Assembly (NCBI GenBank): GCA_029256015.1
Contig: JAQSYQ010000017.1
Span: 1 to 59,748, forward strand
DNA from: Gammaproteobacteria bacterium
Lineage (GTDB): Bacteria > Pseudomonadota > Gammaproteobacteria > Francisellales > CACEW01
DNA length: 59,748 nucleotides
Direction of reading: 5' to 3'
Made by a program: the position numbers and the translations under genes. Below, one piece after another: positions 44,276-53,066 of the stretch; the stretch's first letter is position 1; each line of letters begins with the position of its first letter. Under the pieces are notes generated by a model, which saw nothing but the letters and a program-made list of their open reading frames with translations, searched no databases and was not told the DNA's origin.

Positions 44276-44782
44276 TTACTCCCCCTCGCCCCTTGTGGGA
44301 GAGGTCGACATGCGAAGCGTGTCGGGAGAGGGAGTGGAAGCAGAAGCTGCCAGCATCACGTCAATGGCTTCATTAGCCAAAGCATCGACCAAGTCATTTT
44401 CTTTATGATTATTATGGCCCTTAACCCAGTGCCATTCAACCTTGTGCCTGGAAACCTCATCAAATAGCTCCTGCCAAATGTCAGCATTTTTAACCGGTTT
44501 TTTGTCAGCCGTCTTCCAGTTATTTTTTCGCCAATTATGGATCCACTCGGTAATTCCCTTTCTTAAATATTGGGAGTCTGTCGTTAAACTGACTTCACAA
44601 GATTTCTTTAAGGCCCGCAAAGCCATTAAGGCAGCCATTAGCTCCATACGGTTATTGGTGCTGTGCTGTTCACTGCCCATCAGGGTTTTTTCATGCCCCT
44701 GATATCGCAATAAGGCGCCCCAGCCTCCAGGCCCAGGATTACCTCGGCAAGCGCCGTCTGTATAAATTTCTACTTTATTCAT
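44276..44782 (-). CDS. rnhA: ribonuclease HI with a repeat-encoded C-terminal tail
   Basis: Cleaves the RNA strand of RNA-DNA hybrids. The catalytic residues D9, E47, D69 and D133 are in place ([32 protein letters not shown]). The protein has 168 residues against 155 in E. coli; the family-like part ends near residue 149. The last ~19 residues ([19 protein letters not shown]) are encoded entirely by a palindromic repeat at 44278-44335, so they are an acquired tail. The start overlaps the upstream methyltransferase gene by 8 bases. Confidence 0.96.
   Translation of the reverse strand: MNKVEIYTDGACRGNPGPGGWGALLRYQGHEKTLMGSEQHSTNNRMELMAALMALRALKKSCEVSLTTDSQYLRKGITEWIHNWRKNNWKTADKKPVKNADIWQELFDEVSRHKVEWHWVKGHNNHKENDLVDALANEAIDVMLAASASTPSPDTLRMSTSPTRGEGE
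44278..44335. repeat. palindromic repeat inside the rnhA coding region
   Basis: It is bounded by ACTCCCCCTCGCCCC and GGGAGAGGGAGT and has an inner CGACATGC/GCGTGTCG stem (44306-44324). It supplies the last rnhA codons and the stop codon. It resembles the GC-rich palindrome behind acnA in style. Confidence 0.75.
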
Positions 44783-45473
44783 CTTTTACTCTACAACTTG
44801 TCGGCAATCTTACTTTTTCCGGCTCAAGCAAAGGCTTTTGCCAATCCGGCTTAGCCACAATGGGCGCCAATACTTTTTTCTCTGCAACAATTAAATATCC
44901 ACAAGCCAGTCCGGGGGAAAATAAACGGCATAGCTTGCTGACATATTTAGCCAATATCTTATTACGAATTCTAAAAAAACCGTAGTGGCAGACCTCTTTA
45001 ACTTCAAAGCCTTCTTTTTGCAATATAAACATGACAGTCGAGCATAGTTTTAAATGCGCGGCCTTAGCATGGTAGCACTTTGCCAGGTTTCTTGCCCGTA
45101 AACGTCCTGGATTAAATCCGCTTATTAACAATTTACCGTCATGTCGCAATACTGTATTAATTTCTTTTAATAAAGCCTGTGTATCATCAATGCGCTCAAA
45201 CACATGAGAAAGCACGACCAAATCGATACTATCCGGAGCAAAAGGTAGCTCGACCCAATTAGCTATAACACTTCCCTTTTCGTTATATTGATTTTGCTCA
45301 GGCCTTACCAAGATAGCTTGCTTAATCGGGCAACTTGGAATAAAAGGCTTCTCTTGCAAGCTAAGCAGCAATAAATAATAGCCAAAGCACTGGGCAAGAA
45401 GCTTTTCCTGCTTTTCTTTTTCCTGCTGTAGCAACCAATCTAGGTGCGCTTGACCCATAGTTATCGTTTTCAT
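44775..45473 (-). CDS. SAM-dependent methyltransferase-like protein (YafS-like)
   Basis: A 232-residue class-I methyltransferase fold. The C-terminal half of the Rossmann core is clear: [41 protein letters not shown]. The glycine-rich SAM motif I is not obvious at the N-terminus, as in the YafS group. Position next to rnhA and dnaQ matches E. coli yafS. On the minus strand TATAAT (45483-45488) ends 9 bases before the ATG at 45473, so the mRNA could be nearly leaderless; a second ATG five codons in is an alternative start. Substrate unknown. Confidence 0.85.
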   Translation of the reverse strand: MKTITMGQAHLDWLLQQEKEKQEKLLAQCFGYYLLLLSLQEKPFIPSCPIKQAILVRPEQNQYNEKGSVIANWVELPFAPDSIDLVVLSHVFERIDDTQALLKEINTVLRHDGKLLISGFNPGRLRARNLAKCYHAKAAHLKLCSTVMFILQKEGFEVKEVCHYGFFRIRNKILAKYVSKLCRLFSPGLACGYLIVAEKKVLAPIVAKPDWQKPLLEPEKVRLPTSCRVKDE

Positions 45474-45532
45474 TTAGGATTCATTATACTAAAATAGCAT
45501 ATATCAGACTTGAAATAGAAAATCATAATTTT

Positions 45533-45562
45533 TTGCATACACTTAAGTTAAAATTTGCTATT
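45533..45562 (+). promoter_or_regulatory. candidate mltD promoter
   Basis: TTGCAT (45533-45538) and GCTATT (45557-45562), with an extended TTTGCTATT context, are 18 bases apart, about 43 bases before the mltD ATG. Confidence 0.35.
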
Positions 45563-45605
45563 CTCAAACACATTTGATTATATTTAAGCTAACTGGTTAA
45601 TTTGA

Positions 45606-47060
45606 ATGAAATTTAACTCTTTTACATGTCGTTTAGGGATTCTATCGCTTAGCCTGCTTATCAGTGGCTGCTCGAGTATTATCAAGCCTTCTTCGCATCA
45701 GGTTATTGATACAGTATCCCTCAACAAGCCAGAACAAATTGCAAACCTAGCTCAGCAAGCCCAAAACAGCGCTTCTTTGTGGGATGTCATGCGCTCCGGC
45801 TTTGCTTTAGATCACAGCGAGGACAATCCTCAGGTCCAAGCCTATATTAAAATGTACCAAAACTATCCTAGCTACATTCAGGATATTACATTGCAGGGCG
45901 AACCCTATCTTTATGGAATTGTAAAAATTCTACAAGAAAGAGATATGCCCACTGAACTTGCCTTGCTCCCTATTATCGAAAGTGGCTATCGCCCCTTAGC
46001 AAAATCAAGCGCAGGCGCTGTAGGGATTTGGCAGCTGATGCCTGGGACGGCAAAACGCTTTAACCTAAGCTCTGACAACTGGTGGTTCCAAGGCAGACAA
46101 AACATCAATCAGTCTACTGATGCGGCATTAAACTATTTGGCTTATTTGAATAGCTACTTTAATGGAAACTGGATATTGGCCCTTGCTGCTTACAACTCAG
46201 GTGAAGGCACGGTAAAAATGGCCATGAACTATAACGCCAGCCAAGGCTTACCGACCGACTTCTGGTCATTGAACCTACCCAAACAAACCCGCAATTACGT
46301 TCCTCAATTGCTAGCATTGGCCGCTATTATTGAAAACCCATCGAAATATGGCATTAGCCTACCCGATGTGCCCAATCATCCTTTAATTGCCAATGTATTA
46401 CTCTCTAAGCAAATCAGCTTAAGAGATGCCGCAAGACTGGCACAAATTAGCCAATCTCAGCTTATTGCTCTAAACCCAGGCTACACTCAACTTGCCACGC
46501 CTCCAAGCAATACCGGCACTTATTATTTAACTTTACCGATTGATAAAATAGCCGTATTTGAGCAAAACCTTCAGAATGAACCTTTAATTGATCAAACTGA
46601 ATGGAAACGTTACATTGTTAAAAGACATGATACGCTAGAGTCCATTAGTCAAACGACCGGAGTCAGCACTGCAACTTTAAGGCAGTACAACAGAATTGGA
46701 CATTTGCGCCGAGGCCAATCTCTGATTTATCCTGTATACACCTATGCGCCAGGTTCATCAAAGACTAAAATATATCGAATCAAGCCAGGCGATACTCTAA
46801 GCAAAATTGCCCATAAATTTAATGTCAGCGTTCAAGATTTGCAGCAGTGGAACAAACTTAACTCGCAATCTAAATTGTACATTGGCGAAATTATTAGCGT
46901 TCGCACTCCTGCGAGTGTTGCTGCGGCCCCTAGCAGCAATGCTAGTGTTGTTCCAACTAGCAGCAGCAAAGTCACCACCAAGACCAGCCAGAGTGTTTCA
47001 GCTACCGCAAAGCGCTCTAGCGCTCAAAGTAAACCTAATAAAACGGAGAAGACTTCATGA
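45606..47060 (+). CDS. mltD: membrane-bound lytic murein transglycosylase D
   Basis: Cleaves peptidoglycan glycan strands with 1,6-anhydro product formation at the outer-membrane inner face. It has 484 residues. The lipobox LISGC gives lipidated C22. The SLT domain (about 105-240) has catalytic E125 in LPIIESGYRP and the SSAGAVGIWQLMPGTA and AAYNSGEGTV motifs. Two LysM domains (335-376 and 389-432) bind glycan. A serine/threonine-rich tail follows. In E. coli mltD lies near gloB and yafS; here gloB is absent and mltD faces away from the yafS-like gene. Its stop overlaps the next start (ATGA). Confidence 0.96.
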   Translation: MKFNSFTCRLGILSLSLLISGCSSIIKPSSHQVIDTVSLNKPEQIANLAQQAQNSASLWDVMRSGFALDHSEDNPQVQAYIKMYQNYPSYIQDITLQGEPYLYGIVKILQERDMPTELALLPIIESGYRPLAKSSAGAVGIWQLMPGTAKRFNLSSDNWWFQGRQNINQSTDAALNYLAYLNSYFNGNWILALAAYNSGEGTVKMAMNYNASQGLPTDFWSLNLPKQTRNYVPQLLALAAIIENPSKYGISLPDVPNHPLIANVLLSKQISLRDAARLAQISQSQLIALNPGYTQLATPPSNTGTYYLTLPIDKIAVFEQNLQNEPLIDQTEWKRYIVKRHDTLESISQTTGVSTATLRQYNRIGHLRRGQSLIYPVYTYAPGSSKTKIYRIKPGDTLSKIAHKFNVSVQDLQQWNKLNSQSKLYIGEIISVRTPASVAAAPSSNASVVPTSSSKVTTKTSQSVSATAKRSSAQSKPNKTEKTS

Positions 47061-47590
47061 AAAAGCTTCTAATGCTCACCTGCCTTATCAGCGCCATCCC
47101 CTGTTTTGCTTCCACTCCTGTAAGCTCTTCCAGCAGCACTGATTATTGCAGTCAGTTATCAGGAGTATGGGAAGGGACCTATCAAGACCCTTCAGGATTA
47201 TTTGTCAGCAAGCCTTTCCCTATTCGCTTAGCGCTACAATCAAGCAATGGCTTTGTCTATGGTTATACTCTAAAAAGCAATGATGGGAAGCTAGGCGCCA
47301 AATTTGGCACTCAGCATTGGCTGGTTTATGGAAGCTGTAGCAATAATACTATTAGCAATCTTTATTTCATTAACCCCAACAACAAACCTGCTTGCGGCGA
47401 TGCTGCTCAAAAAGTCAGCCCACTGACCCAGACTGGTAACATGACGCTTTATATTCCCTGGGAAAACGCCATGACAAGCACCACGTTTACTGGCAGTCTC
47501 AAGCAAGTAATGAACAAGTTTGAAATCAATCAAGGTTTAATCGATGCAGCTCGGCAAATGTCGAAAACTAAAATCAACTCTTGCCAATAA
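47057..47590 (+). CDS. hypothetical secreted protein coupled to mltD
   Basis: A 177-residue protein with a clear signal peptide (about 1-19, MKKLLMLTCLISAIPCFAST). The mature part has LSGVWEGTYQDPSG, an opening seen in lipocalin-like beta proteins, and four cysteines that could form two disulfides. The ATGA overlap with mltD and the 47-base overlap with the next gene show translational coupling in a three-gene operon of wall-active proteins. It could modulate or inhibit the two transglycosylases; that is inference. No family recognised. Confidence 0.7.
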   Translation: MKKLLMLTCLISAIPCFASTPVSSSSSTDYCSQLSGVWEGTYQDPSGLFVSKPFPIRLALQSSNGFVYGYTLKSNDGKLGAKFGTQHWLVYGSCSNNTISNLYFINPNNKPACGDAAQKVSPLTQTGNMTLYIPWENAMTSTTFTGSLKQVMNKFEINQGLIDAARQMSKTKINSCQ

Positions 47591-48194
47591 ATCTATTGCT
47601 TTAGTTGTAGGCATTTGCCTTTTAAGTGGATGTGCTCCGACGCCTCCACAAAACATGAGTAATGTTTGCTCGATATTTCAGCAATATCCTAAATGGTATT
47701 GGGAGGCCTTAGACTCTTACAACCGCTGGGGAGTGCCTGTGAGTGTTCAACTTGCGATTATTCATGCTGAATCGCACTTCCAGCCCGGGGCAAGGCCGCC
47801 AAGAACCACCTTGCTTGGATTTATCCCTTGGACCAGACCCACTTCAGCCTATGGCTATGCTCAGGCAGTAGACGGAACCTGGCTTAACTATCAAGCTCAA
47901 GCCAACCGCCATAATGCTGACCGAGATGAATTTGGAGATGCAGCCGACTTTATAGGTTGGTACGGCTATACCGCCAATAGAAAAATAGGCATATCCAAAC
48001 GCAATGCTTACGAACTTTACTTAGCTTATCATGAAGGAATTAACGGTTATGCCGCCGGGACTTATCAGAGCAAGCCCTGGCTGATCAACATTGCTCAAAA
48101 TGTTCAAGCACAAGCTAATGCCTATCGTAACCAGCTGCGAGTCTGTAAATACAACATTCCAAAACCCAGCATCTGGAACCTTTGGTTAATATAA
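47544..48194 (+). CDS. lysozyme-fold (SLT-like) lipoprotein
   Basis: A 216-residue lipoprotein: the N-terminus is basic, then hydrophobic, with lipobox LLSGC and lipidated C30. The core has VSVQLAIIHAESHFQPGARPP, in which E76 occupies the place of the transglycosylase catalytic Glu, and SAYGYAQAVDGTW, which corresponds to the SLT G(L)MQ motif. LAYHEGINGYAAGTY matches the AYN(S/A)G motif region. The only start in frame is ATG 47544, inside the preceding gene, with AAGG 9 bases upstream. It is probably a second peptidoglycan-cleaving enzyme of the mltD operon. Confidence 0.8.
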   Translation: MQLGKCRKLKSTLANKSIALVVGICLLSGCAPTPPQNMSNVCSIFQQYPKWYWEALDSYNRWGVPVSVQLAIIHAESHFQPGARPPRTTLLGFIPWTRPTSAYGYAQAVDGTWLNYQAQANRHNADRDEFGDAADFIGWYGYTANRKIGISKRNAYELYLAYHEGINGYAAGTYQSKPWLINIAQNVQAQANAYRNQLRVCKYNIPKPSIWNLWLI

Positions 48195-48202
48195 TAGCTG
48201 AA

Positions 48203-49645
48203 TTAAAAAGTAGCGGTATTGAGGAAGTGTTCGGCATTTCGAAGAGTAATCGCCATAATGCTTCCCTGAGGATTCACTCCAGAAGCTCCTGGGATTAAAC
48301 TTGCATCCGATATAAATAAATTATCAAAACCGTGAACCTTTCCATAGGAGTCTGTCGCGCAAAGCTTTTGATTTTCACCCATTGGGCAAGAGCTAAAAAG
48401 ATGGATGGTCATTAACTCTGTTTTATCTTGGGGCAATGAATCCAGATTGACGCTGTTATCAAGCCAGCCTTTATGGCCTTTGATGGAAGGAATAACTAAC
48501 TCAGCCCCAGCAGCAAACATGGCTTGCTTCAAATAATTTAAGCCTTTAACTAAATTTGAGCGATCAGTCTTATTCAAATTGAATTTAACCACAGGCTCTT
48601 TTATGCCTGGAAACATTTTAACGCTTCCCATTCCTTCTGGCCTAATCATTGCATAATAGATTCCGCAGGAATTCATTTCATTAAGCAGGCTTGCCCTATT
48701 TTCAAAATCCGCAGCGAGATACATGCCAAAAAAGCTCGGGTTGAAAACCGCTCCTCCTATTCTGATATCTGGCATAAATTCAGTAATGGCATAGCCTGGC
48801 ACCGGAGAAGGAGCCGCGTTAATTTCTTCTGGGAATTTCGCCAAAACCTTGATAGTAGGATGCATTTTTAAGCTTTGCCCCACATTCTTAGAAACACCGC
48901 TTTTAAGCAGCAAAGCCGGCGTATTAATGGCTCCAGAACAGCAAAAATAATATTTCGCTTTGATACTAACTGGTTTTTTCTGGCCATCTGCGCTAGTCAC
49001 GACCGCTTTAATGCCTTTAACTTCATTGTTTTTTACAAGGAGCTTCTCGACTTTACAATATGGAATCAGGCGTAAGCCCTTCATTAAAGACTGAGGAAGC
49101 AAAGTCCGAGTCATTGAAAATTTTGTAGAAGCATTGCGGGCCATCTTAAGAGGAATGGCTTTCCAATTAAGGGCTTCTCCGGCTCGTTTAAGCACCAAAG
49201 AGTCTGCCCCATACTCAGAAGGGTACTGAGCGTGAACAAGCTCTTCAGATTGCTCATAATAGGGCTTTAGCCCATCGGCTGAAAACCTCTCGATTTGATA
49301 AGTATTGGCCCATTCATCCAAAAGAGCATCCGGGCACCTCTGAATAATAGCACTGTTAATTTCACTCCCGCCGCCCACGCATCTTGCCTCAGCATAAGGA
49401 ATCATAGGCGCGCCCATCGCCGCTGTTAAGCCTCCATTTCTCCACATAGCCTGGATTTGCTCTGAGTAACTGCTTGGGACATTGTCAGCGGGAATATACG
49501 GCCCCTCTTCAAGAATAAGCGTATCAATGCCTTTTTCTAAGAGCTGGCGAGCCAAGGCGGATCCCCCTACCCCGCTTCCTATAATGACGACTTCACAGCT
49601 AAGCTCACTGGGGACCGAAATAAAATCATAAGAACTCAATGCCAT
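48203..49645 (-). CDS. GMC-family FAD-dependent oxidoreductase
   Basis: A 480-residue flavoenzyme of the glucose-methanol-choline family. The FAD-binding GSGVGGSALA lies at about 24-33 (the first Gly of the fold in VVIIGSGVGG). The C-terminal catalytic region has IHLFSSCPMG and the GVNPQGSIMAITLRNAEH end typical of the family, with the active-site Asn in NPQ. The start ATG 49645 follows GAGGG; the frame upstream to 49666 (TTG) is less likely. The enzyme oxidises an alcohol group, and the presence of two 3-beta-HSD/epimerase-like genes in the same operon suggests a sterol- or lipid-type alcohol. The substrate is unproven. Confidence 0.9.
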   Translation of the reverse strand: MALSSYDFISVPSELSCEVVIIGSGVGGSALARQLLEKGIDTLILEEGPYIPADNVPSSYSEQIQAMWRNGGLTAAMGAPMIPYAEARCVGGGSEINSAIIQRCPDALLDEWANTYQIERFSADGLKPYYEQSEELVHAQYPSEYGADSLVLKRAGEALNWKAIPLKMARNASTKFSMTRTLLPQSLMKGLRLIPYCKVEKLLVKNNEVKGIKAVVTSADGQKKPVSIKAKYYFCCSGAINTPALLLKSGVSKNVGQSLKMHPTIKVLAKFPEEINAAPSPVPGYAITEFMPDIRIGGAVFNPSFFGMYLAADFENRASLLNEMNSCGIYYAMIRPEGMGSVKMFPGIKEPVVKFNLNKTDRSNLVKGLNYLKQAMFAAGAELVIPSIKGHKGWLDNSVNLDSLPQDKTELMTIHLFSSCPMGENQKLCATDSYGKVHGFDNLFISDASLIPGASGVNPQGSIMAITLRNAEHFLNTATF

Positions 49646-49646
49646 A

Positions 49647-50015
49647 TTACAGCCCTCTGCCTTCAATAAGAGGCTTTATGATAGGATGCTCCATATACTT
49701 CAGCATAATTAGAGATTGCATGGCTTTTATAAATAAGCTGAGTGGTGGAATAAACCTAAGGGTTTTAGCCAGTCTCATTTTGCGCTGCGGCACAGGGATA
49801 TTTAATCCTTTTAGAGGCGCTGACAGATAGAAGCAGAAAACAATCACACAATAAAATAAGCCTAAACCCACTCTCACAAGCTGTGGTCCAATAGCCATTT
49901 GTCTGTTAACCGAATCGGCACAATCATAAGCAAGCTGTTTTTTTTGAACAGCAGATAAATCAGGCCAATCTGGCAATAAAGCTTCAGTCAGCCTATAAAA
50001 GTTTTTGCTAGCCAT
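49647..50015 (-). CDS. small hydrophobic protein between the GMC oxidoreductase and SDR genes
   Basis: A 122-residue protein. The N-terminal helix region (LLPDWPDLSAVQKKQLAYDCADSVNRQMAIGP) is followed by one clear membrane segment (about 47-67, VRVGLGLFYCVIVFCFYLSA) and a hydrophobic C-terminal stretch (IPPLSLFIKAMQSLIMLKY). It resembles N-terminal regions found fused to some GMC oxidoreductases, and its stop lies one base before the GMC start, so it may be a membrane-anchoring subunit of that enzyme. That role is inference. Confidence 0.7.
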   Translation of the reverse strand: MASKNFYRLTEALLPDWPDLSAVQKKQLAYDCADSVNRQMAIGPQLVRVGLGLFYCVIVFCFYLSAPLKGLNIPVPQRKMRLAKTLRFIPPLSLFIKAMQSLIMLKYMEHPIIKPLIEGRGL

Positions 50016-50016
50016 A

Positions 50017-51045
50017 TTATAATCGCTTGATAAAACTTAAAATCCTCTGATTAACATTTTTCCTATGGGAAGAAACGGCGCCCCCTATTTCTTTCTTTTC
50101 GCTCAGCAGCTTTATATAGGATTCGTAACTGCTTTGCAGCATCTCATCATTTGAGTATTTGGGCTTCCAACCTAGCTCGGTTAAATCGCTCACGTCAAAA
50201 TAAAAAGGCTTATGGTAGGTGAGATAATGCCATGGAGCTAATGGTGATAGCTTTATAAAATCCAAAAACTTTAGCAGTGGAATAGCTAAAGAAGGAGGAA
50301 TGCTTTTGACTTTTGAAGTAGAGCCAGCATGGGCAATAAGATGCTCCAAGCCTTCACGCAACGTGCCAAATCGATCAGTTCCTACGTTATAGGCTCCGGG
50401 CTTTTGCTTTTCCCAAGCTAGCATATAGGCATCCATGAGGTCTTCTGCGTGAATGAACTGAAAGCCATGATTACCGCTACCCAAAATGAAAATATTTCTG
50501 TTTTCATGAATCCATTCAAACAGAATTTGGAAAATTCCTAGTCTTTCATTACCCAAAATAGTTCTTGGCCTAATAATAATGAGGTTTACATCGGTGTTCT
50601 CTAAGGCTTTTTTTACTGCCAACTCGCCTGCAAGCTTTGATCTACCATAAATTTCAATGGGCTGAGTGGGGGTTGCATTAGTAATAGGATGTTGAGTTGG
50701 AGCGCCAAAAATGGCACTAGAGCTCATATGGATAAAGCATTTTACCCCTGCTTTTAAAGCTTCTTCAGCGACGATTTGGCTGCCAACAACATTCACTTCC
50801 CAAAACTTCTTACCTGACTTGGTTAAAGGAACCAGTGCAGCATTATGATGAACTGCATCAATACCCTGCATGGCCTTAGCTACCGCTGCTCGATCTGTTA
50901 CGTCGCAAAACTGGAATTCAATTTCTTTAGGCTGAGTCTCATCACGCCAAATATCCACCACTCTTACTTCTTCGCCAGAACTTAATAAGCGCCTAGCTAT
51001 CATATTACCTAAAAAACCTGAACCACCTGTTACTAAATGCTTCAT
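50017..51045 (-). CDS. extended short-chain dehydrogenase (NAD-dependent epimerase / 3-beta-HSD-like) 1
   Basis: A 342-residue extended SDR. The nucleotide-binding GGSGFLGNMIARRLL is at about 7-21 and the active-site YGRSKLAGEL (Tyr and Lys) at about 131-140, with the upstream HMSSSAIFGAP serine region. The best guess is a 3-beta-hydroxysteroid-dehydrogenase/isomerase-type or NDP-sugar epimerase-type enzyme. Together with the next SDR and the GMC oxidoreductase it forms one minus-strand operon separated from the polysaccharide locus, which favours a lipid alcohol over a sugar. The exact reaction is unknown. Confidence 0.88.
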   Translation of the reverse strand: MKHLVTGGSGFLGNMIARRLLSSGEEVRVVDIWRDETQPKEIEFQFCDVTDRAAVAKAMQGIDAVHHNAALVPLTKSGKKFWEVNVVGSQIVAEEALKAGVKCFIHMSSSAIFGAPTQHPITNATPTQPIEIYGRSKLAGELAVKKALENTDVNLIIIRPRTILGNERLGIFQILFEWIHENRNIFILGSGNHGFQFIHAEDLMDAYMLAWEKQKPGAYNVGTDRFGTLREGLEHLIAHAGSTSKVKSIPPSLAIPLLKFLDFIKLSPLAPWHYLTYHKPFYFDVSDLTELGWKPKYSNDEMLQSSYESYIKLLSEKKEIGGAVSSHRKNVNQRILSFIKRL

Positions 51046-51060
51046 ACTTAATCGCCCAAC

Positions 51061-52122
51061 CTATATCGTTTGTCCGTTTTCCTGGCACCACTGAATACTT
51101 CTTTTCATCCCTTCACGAAGATCCACTAAAGGCGTATAGCCTAAAATCGACTTTGCCTTTGATATATCGCAGGCAATGGTTTTATTAAGCTCAGATAGTA
51201 CGTGAATTTTTTGATGATAAAGCCCTGCTTTTTGCAGCATCAAATCGGCCAAATAGGCACAGTCTGAAATTAAAGAAGGAACATGCATAATTTTTTTACT
51301 GACCTGCATACCAAAATCTTCTGTCATAACCTCACGAACTGTGGTCACAATCTCAAGCATGCTATAAGGTCTTTCATCCGCTATCCAAAATATTTCATTC
51401 ACTGCTTTTTCATGAACAGCAGCAAGCAATATCCCATAAGCCAAACTGTCTACATAGGCCATAGAGCGCTTGTTTAAGCCCTTACCCATTAAAGGGAACT
51501 TTCCTTGTTTAATCATGCTAAAAAACTGGGTCTGTCTTGGGGGCTGCCCTGGACCATAAAACCAAGGGGCCCTAACTATCACAATTTCAGGACGATGGCT
51601 TTCATTCATGGCTCTTTTCAGTAAAAGCTCCATTTTCCACTTAGATTTACCATATCCCATATAAGGATGGTAAGGAGAGTCCTCTGTAAATTGATGCTCA
51701 GAATCTGGATTAGTTCCAAGAGGAGAGTTAGAAGACATAGCAACAAAACGTTTAACATTAAAACGACTTGCCGCATCTAAAAGATTTTGAGTGCCTTTGA
51801 CATTGACCTCTTCAAAATATCGGGTTTTCCCTGGAGGGTGGATAAGCCCTGCAATATGCAGGACTAAAGCCCCTTCCATGCCACTAAATAAGTCATTAGC
51901 AGCCTTAGGGTCTCTTACATCCCCATAGATAACTTCACAACCTAGCGATAATAGATTCTGGGCATTTTCTCCAACAGGAACCAAACACCTTAGTTTTATG
52001 CCAAGACTTTTGACCAGTCCCATTTCTGGATTGCCTTCCATTATGGCAAGAACGATTCGATGCCCTAACCAACCGGAAGCGCCTGTTATTACAATTTTTT
52101 GATATTGAGTTGACAGCTCCAT
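51061..52122 (-). CDS. extended short-chain dehydrogenase (NAD-dependent epimerase / 3-beta-HSD-like) 2
   Basis: A 353-residue extended SDR. The fold starts with VITGASGWLGHRIV (about 11-24), the active site is YMGYGKSKWKMELLL (about 149-163) with the preceding VAMSSNSPLG, and the C-terminal half contains substrate-binding RSMAYVDSLAYGILLA. It is a distant paralogue of the neighbouring SDR, 15 bases downstream, and both probably act on related substrates in sequence. Five bases separate it from the upstream KfrA-like gene. No closer assignment is possible from sequence alone. Confidence 0.88.
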   Translation of the reverse strand: MELSTQYQKIVITGASGWLGHRIVLAIMEGNPEMGLVKSLGIKLRCLVPVGENAQNLLSLGCEVIYGDVRDPKAANDLFSGMEGALVLHIAGLIHPPGKTRYFEEVNVKGTQNLLDAASRFNVKRFVAMSSNSPLGTNPDSEHQFTEDSPYHPYMGYGKSKWKMELLLKRAMNESHRPEIVIVRAPWFYGPGQPPRQTQFFSMIKQGKFPLMGKGLNKRSMAYVDSLAYGILLAAVHEKAVNEIFWIADERPYSMLEIVTTVREVMTEDFGMQVSKKIMHVPSLISDCAYLADLMLQKAGLYHQKIHVLSELNKTIACDISKAKSILGYTPLVDLREGMKRSIQWCQENGQTI

Positions 52123-52127
52123 AATGC

Positions 52128-52949
52128 TTACTCTGCAGCTGAATCAGCAGAGTCTTTACTTGAAGCAGGCTCCGGATTAGAAGAAATAGCAGGCTCTGGA
52201 GCTTGCCCTGTTAATAAGGAAACGATTTTGACATTGGCTTTTTGCAACTGATCTCTATAAAACTTTAAATCGCAGTCCGCATTATGCTTCATTTCACGGG
52301 CTTCGGCTTTGAGCTGATTAATCGTTACTTCCATCGATTGCTTGAGATCAGCCACTCTTTGGCCGATTTGCTCTTTGATAATGTCAGCATATTCTTTAGC
52401 TTCTTCAGCCATTTTATCAGCGGCTTCCCGGCGGGATTGCTCTTTGGCTAAAAGCGTCTCCAATCGGCGAATTTTGATAATTAAAGCATTATCATCCAAA
52501 TCTTCAAGGCGTTCTTGTTGGTAGTTTTCTTTAGGCTCATCAAAGGGAGTCGGCACTTTTGCTTGAGGCTGAGCTTTGGCTGCTCCGGAGGCGGCTGAGC
52601 TTGGCTCATGATGTAATGCGTCTGTGCCTTGCGCTTCTCTAGACTCAATGACATTACCAGCGGCTGGGGCATTATGGGTAGATTGGTTACCAGAATCTTC
52701 AGTTTTGCTATTTAAAGGTTGTTGCATAGTTTCACTCGTTAACTCAAAATGTGGGGTGGATGGAGCTTGATCGGTTTCAGCTTGGCCACTCCACTCTTTA
52801 ATAAAGCGATTAATAATGGCAGGGCTGCCTCGATTACCAAGCAGTTCTTTAATTCGGTTAACGCTAAGCTTCTCACCCAGTTTTTCTAAATCCTGAGCTA
52901 CTGCAATAAATTCTTCGTACGTAATACCAGACTTAGCCATCTGCGTCAT
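52128..52949 (-). CDS. KfrA-N DNA-binding protein with coiled coil
   Basis: A 273-residue protein. Residues about 8-57 (GITYEEFIAVAQDLEKLGEK ... LGNRGSPAIINRFIKEW) match the KfrA N-terminal DNA-binding domain known from plasmid partition/replication regions. A low-complexity linker (about 58-145) leads to a long coiled coil (about 150-250, rich in E, K, A, Q). A Pro/Ala/Ser tail follows. KfrA proteins bind DNA and self-assemble through the coil; chromosomal versions are of unclear role. GGAG lies very near ATG 52949 and a second ATG three codons on is an alternative. It heads the operon with the SDR and GMC genes and may regulate it. Confidence 0.82.
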   Translation of the reverse strand: MTQMAKSGITYEEFIAVAQDLEKLGEKLSVNRIKELLGNRGSPAIINRFIKEWSGQAETDQAPSTPHFELTSETMQQPLNSKTEDSGNQSTHNAPAAGNVIESREAQGTDALHHEPSSAASGAAKAQPQAKVPTPFDEPKENYQQERLEDLDDNALIIKIRRLETLLAKEQSRREAADKMAEEAKEYADIIKEQIGQRVADLKQSMEVTINQLKAEAREMKHNADCDLKFYRDQLQKANVKIVSLLTGQAPEPAISSNPEPASSKDSADSAAE

Positions 52950-53058
52950 TCACTCCATATTATAATTGATTTAACAAGAATTGCCTTAAGATTAGCTTTT
53001 GAAATATTCTATCGCTGATGCCATTATAAAAACAAAAACAACATTGTCAAAGTAATTT

Positions 53059-53066
53059 GGCAGGCT
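53059..53066. repeat. 8-bp direct repeat, left side of foldback element
   Basis: GGCAGGCT, identical to 53319-53326 and directly adjoining the inverted-repeat element; reads as a target-site duplication. Confidence 0.55.
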
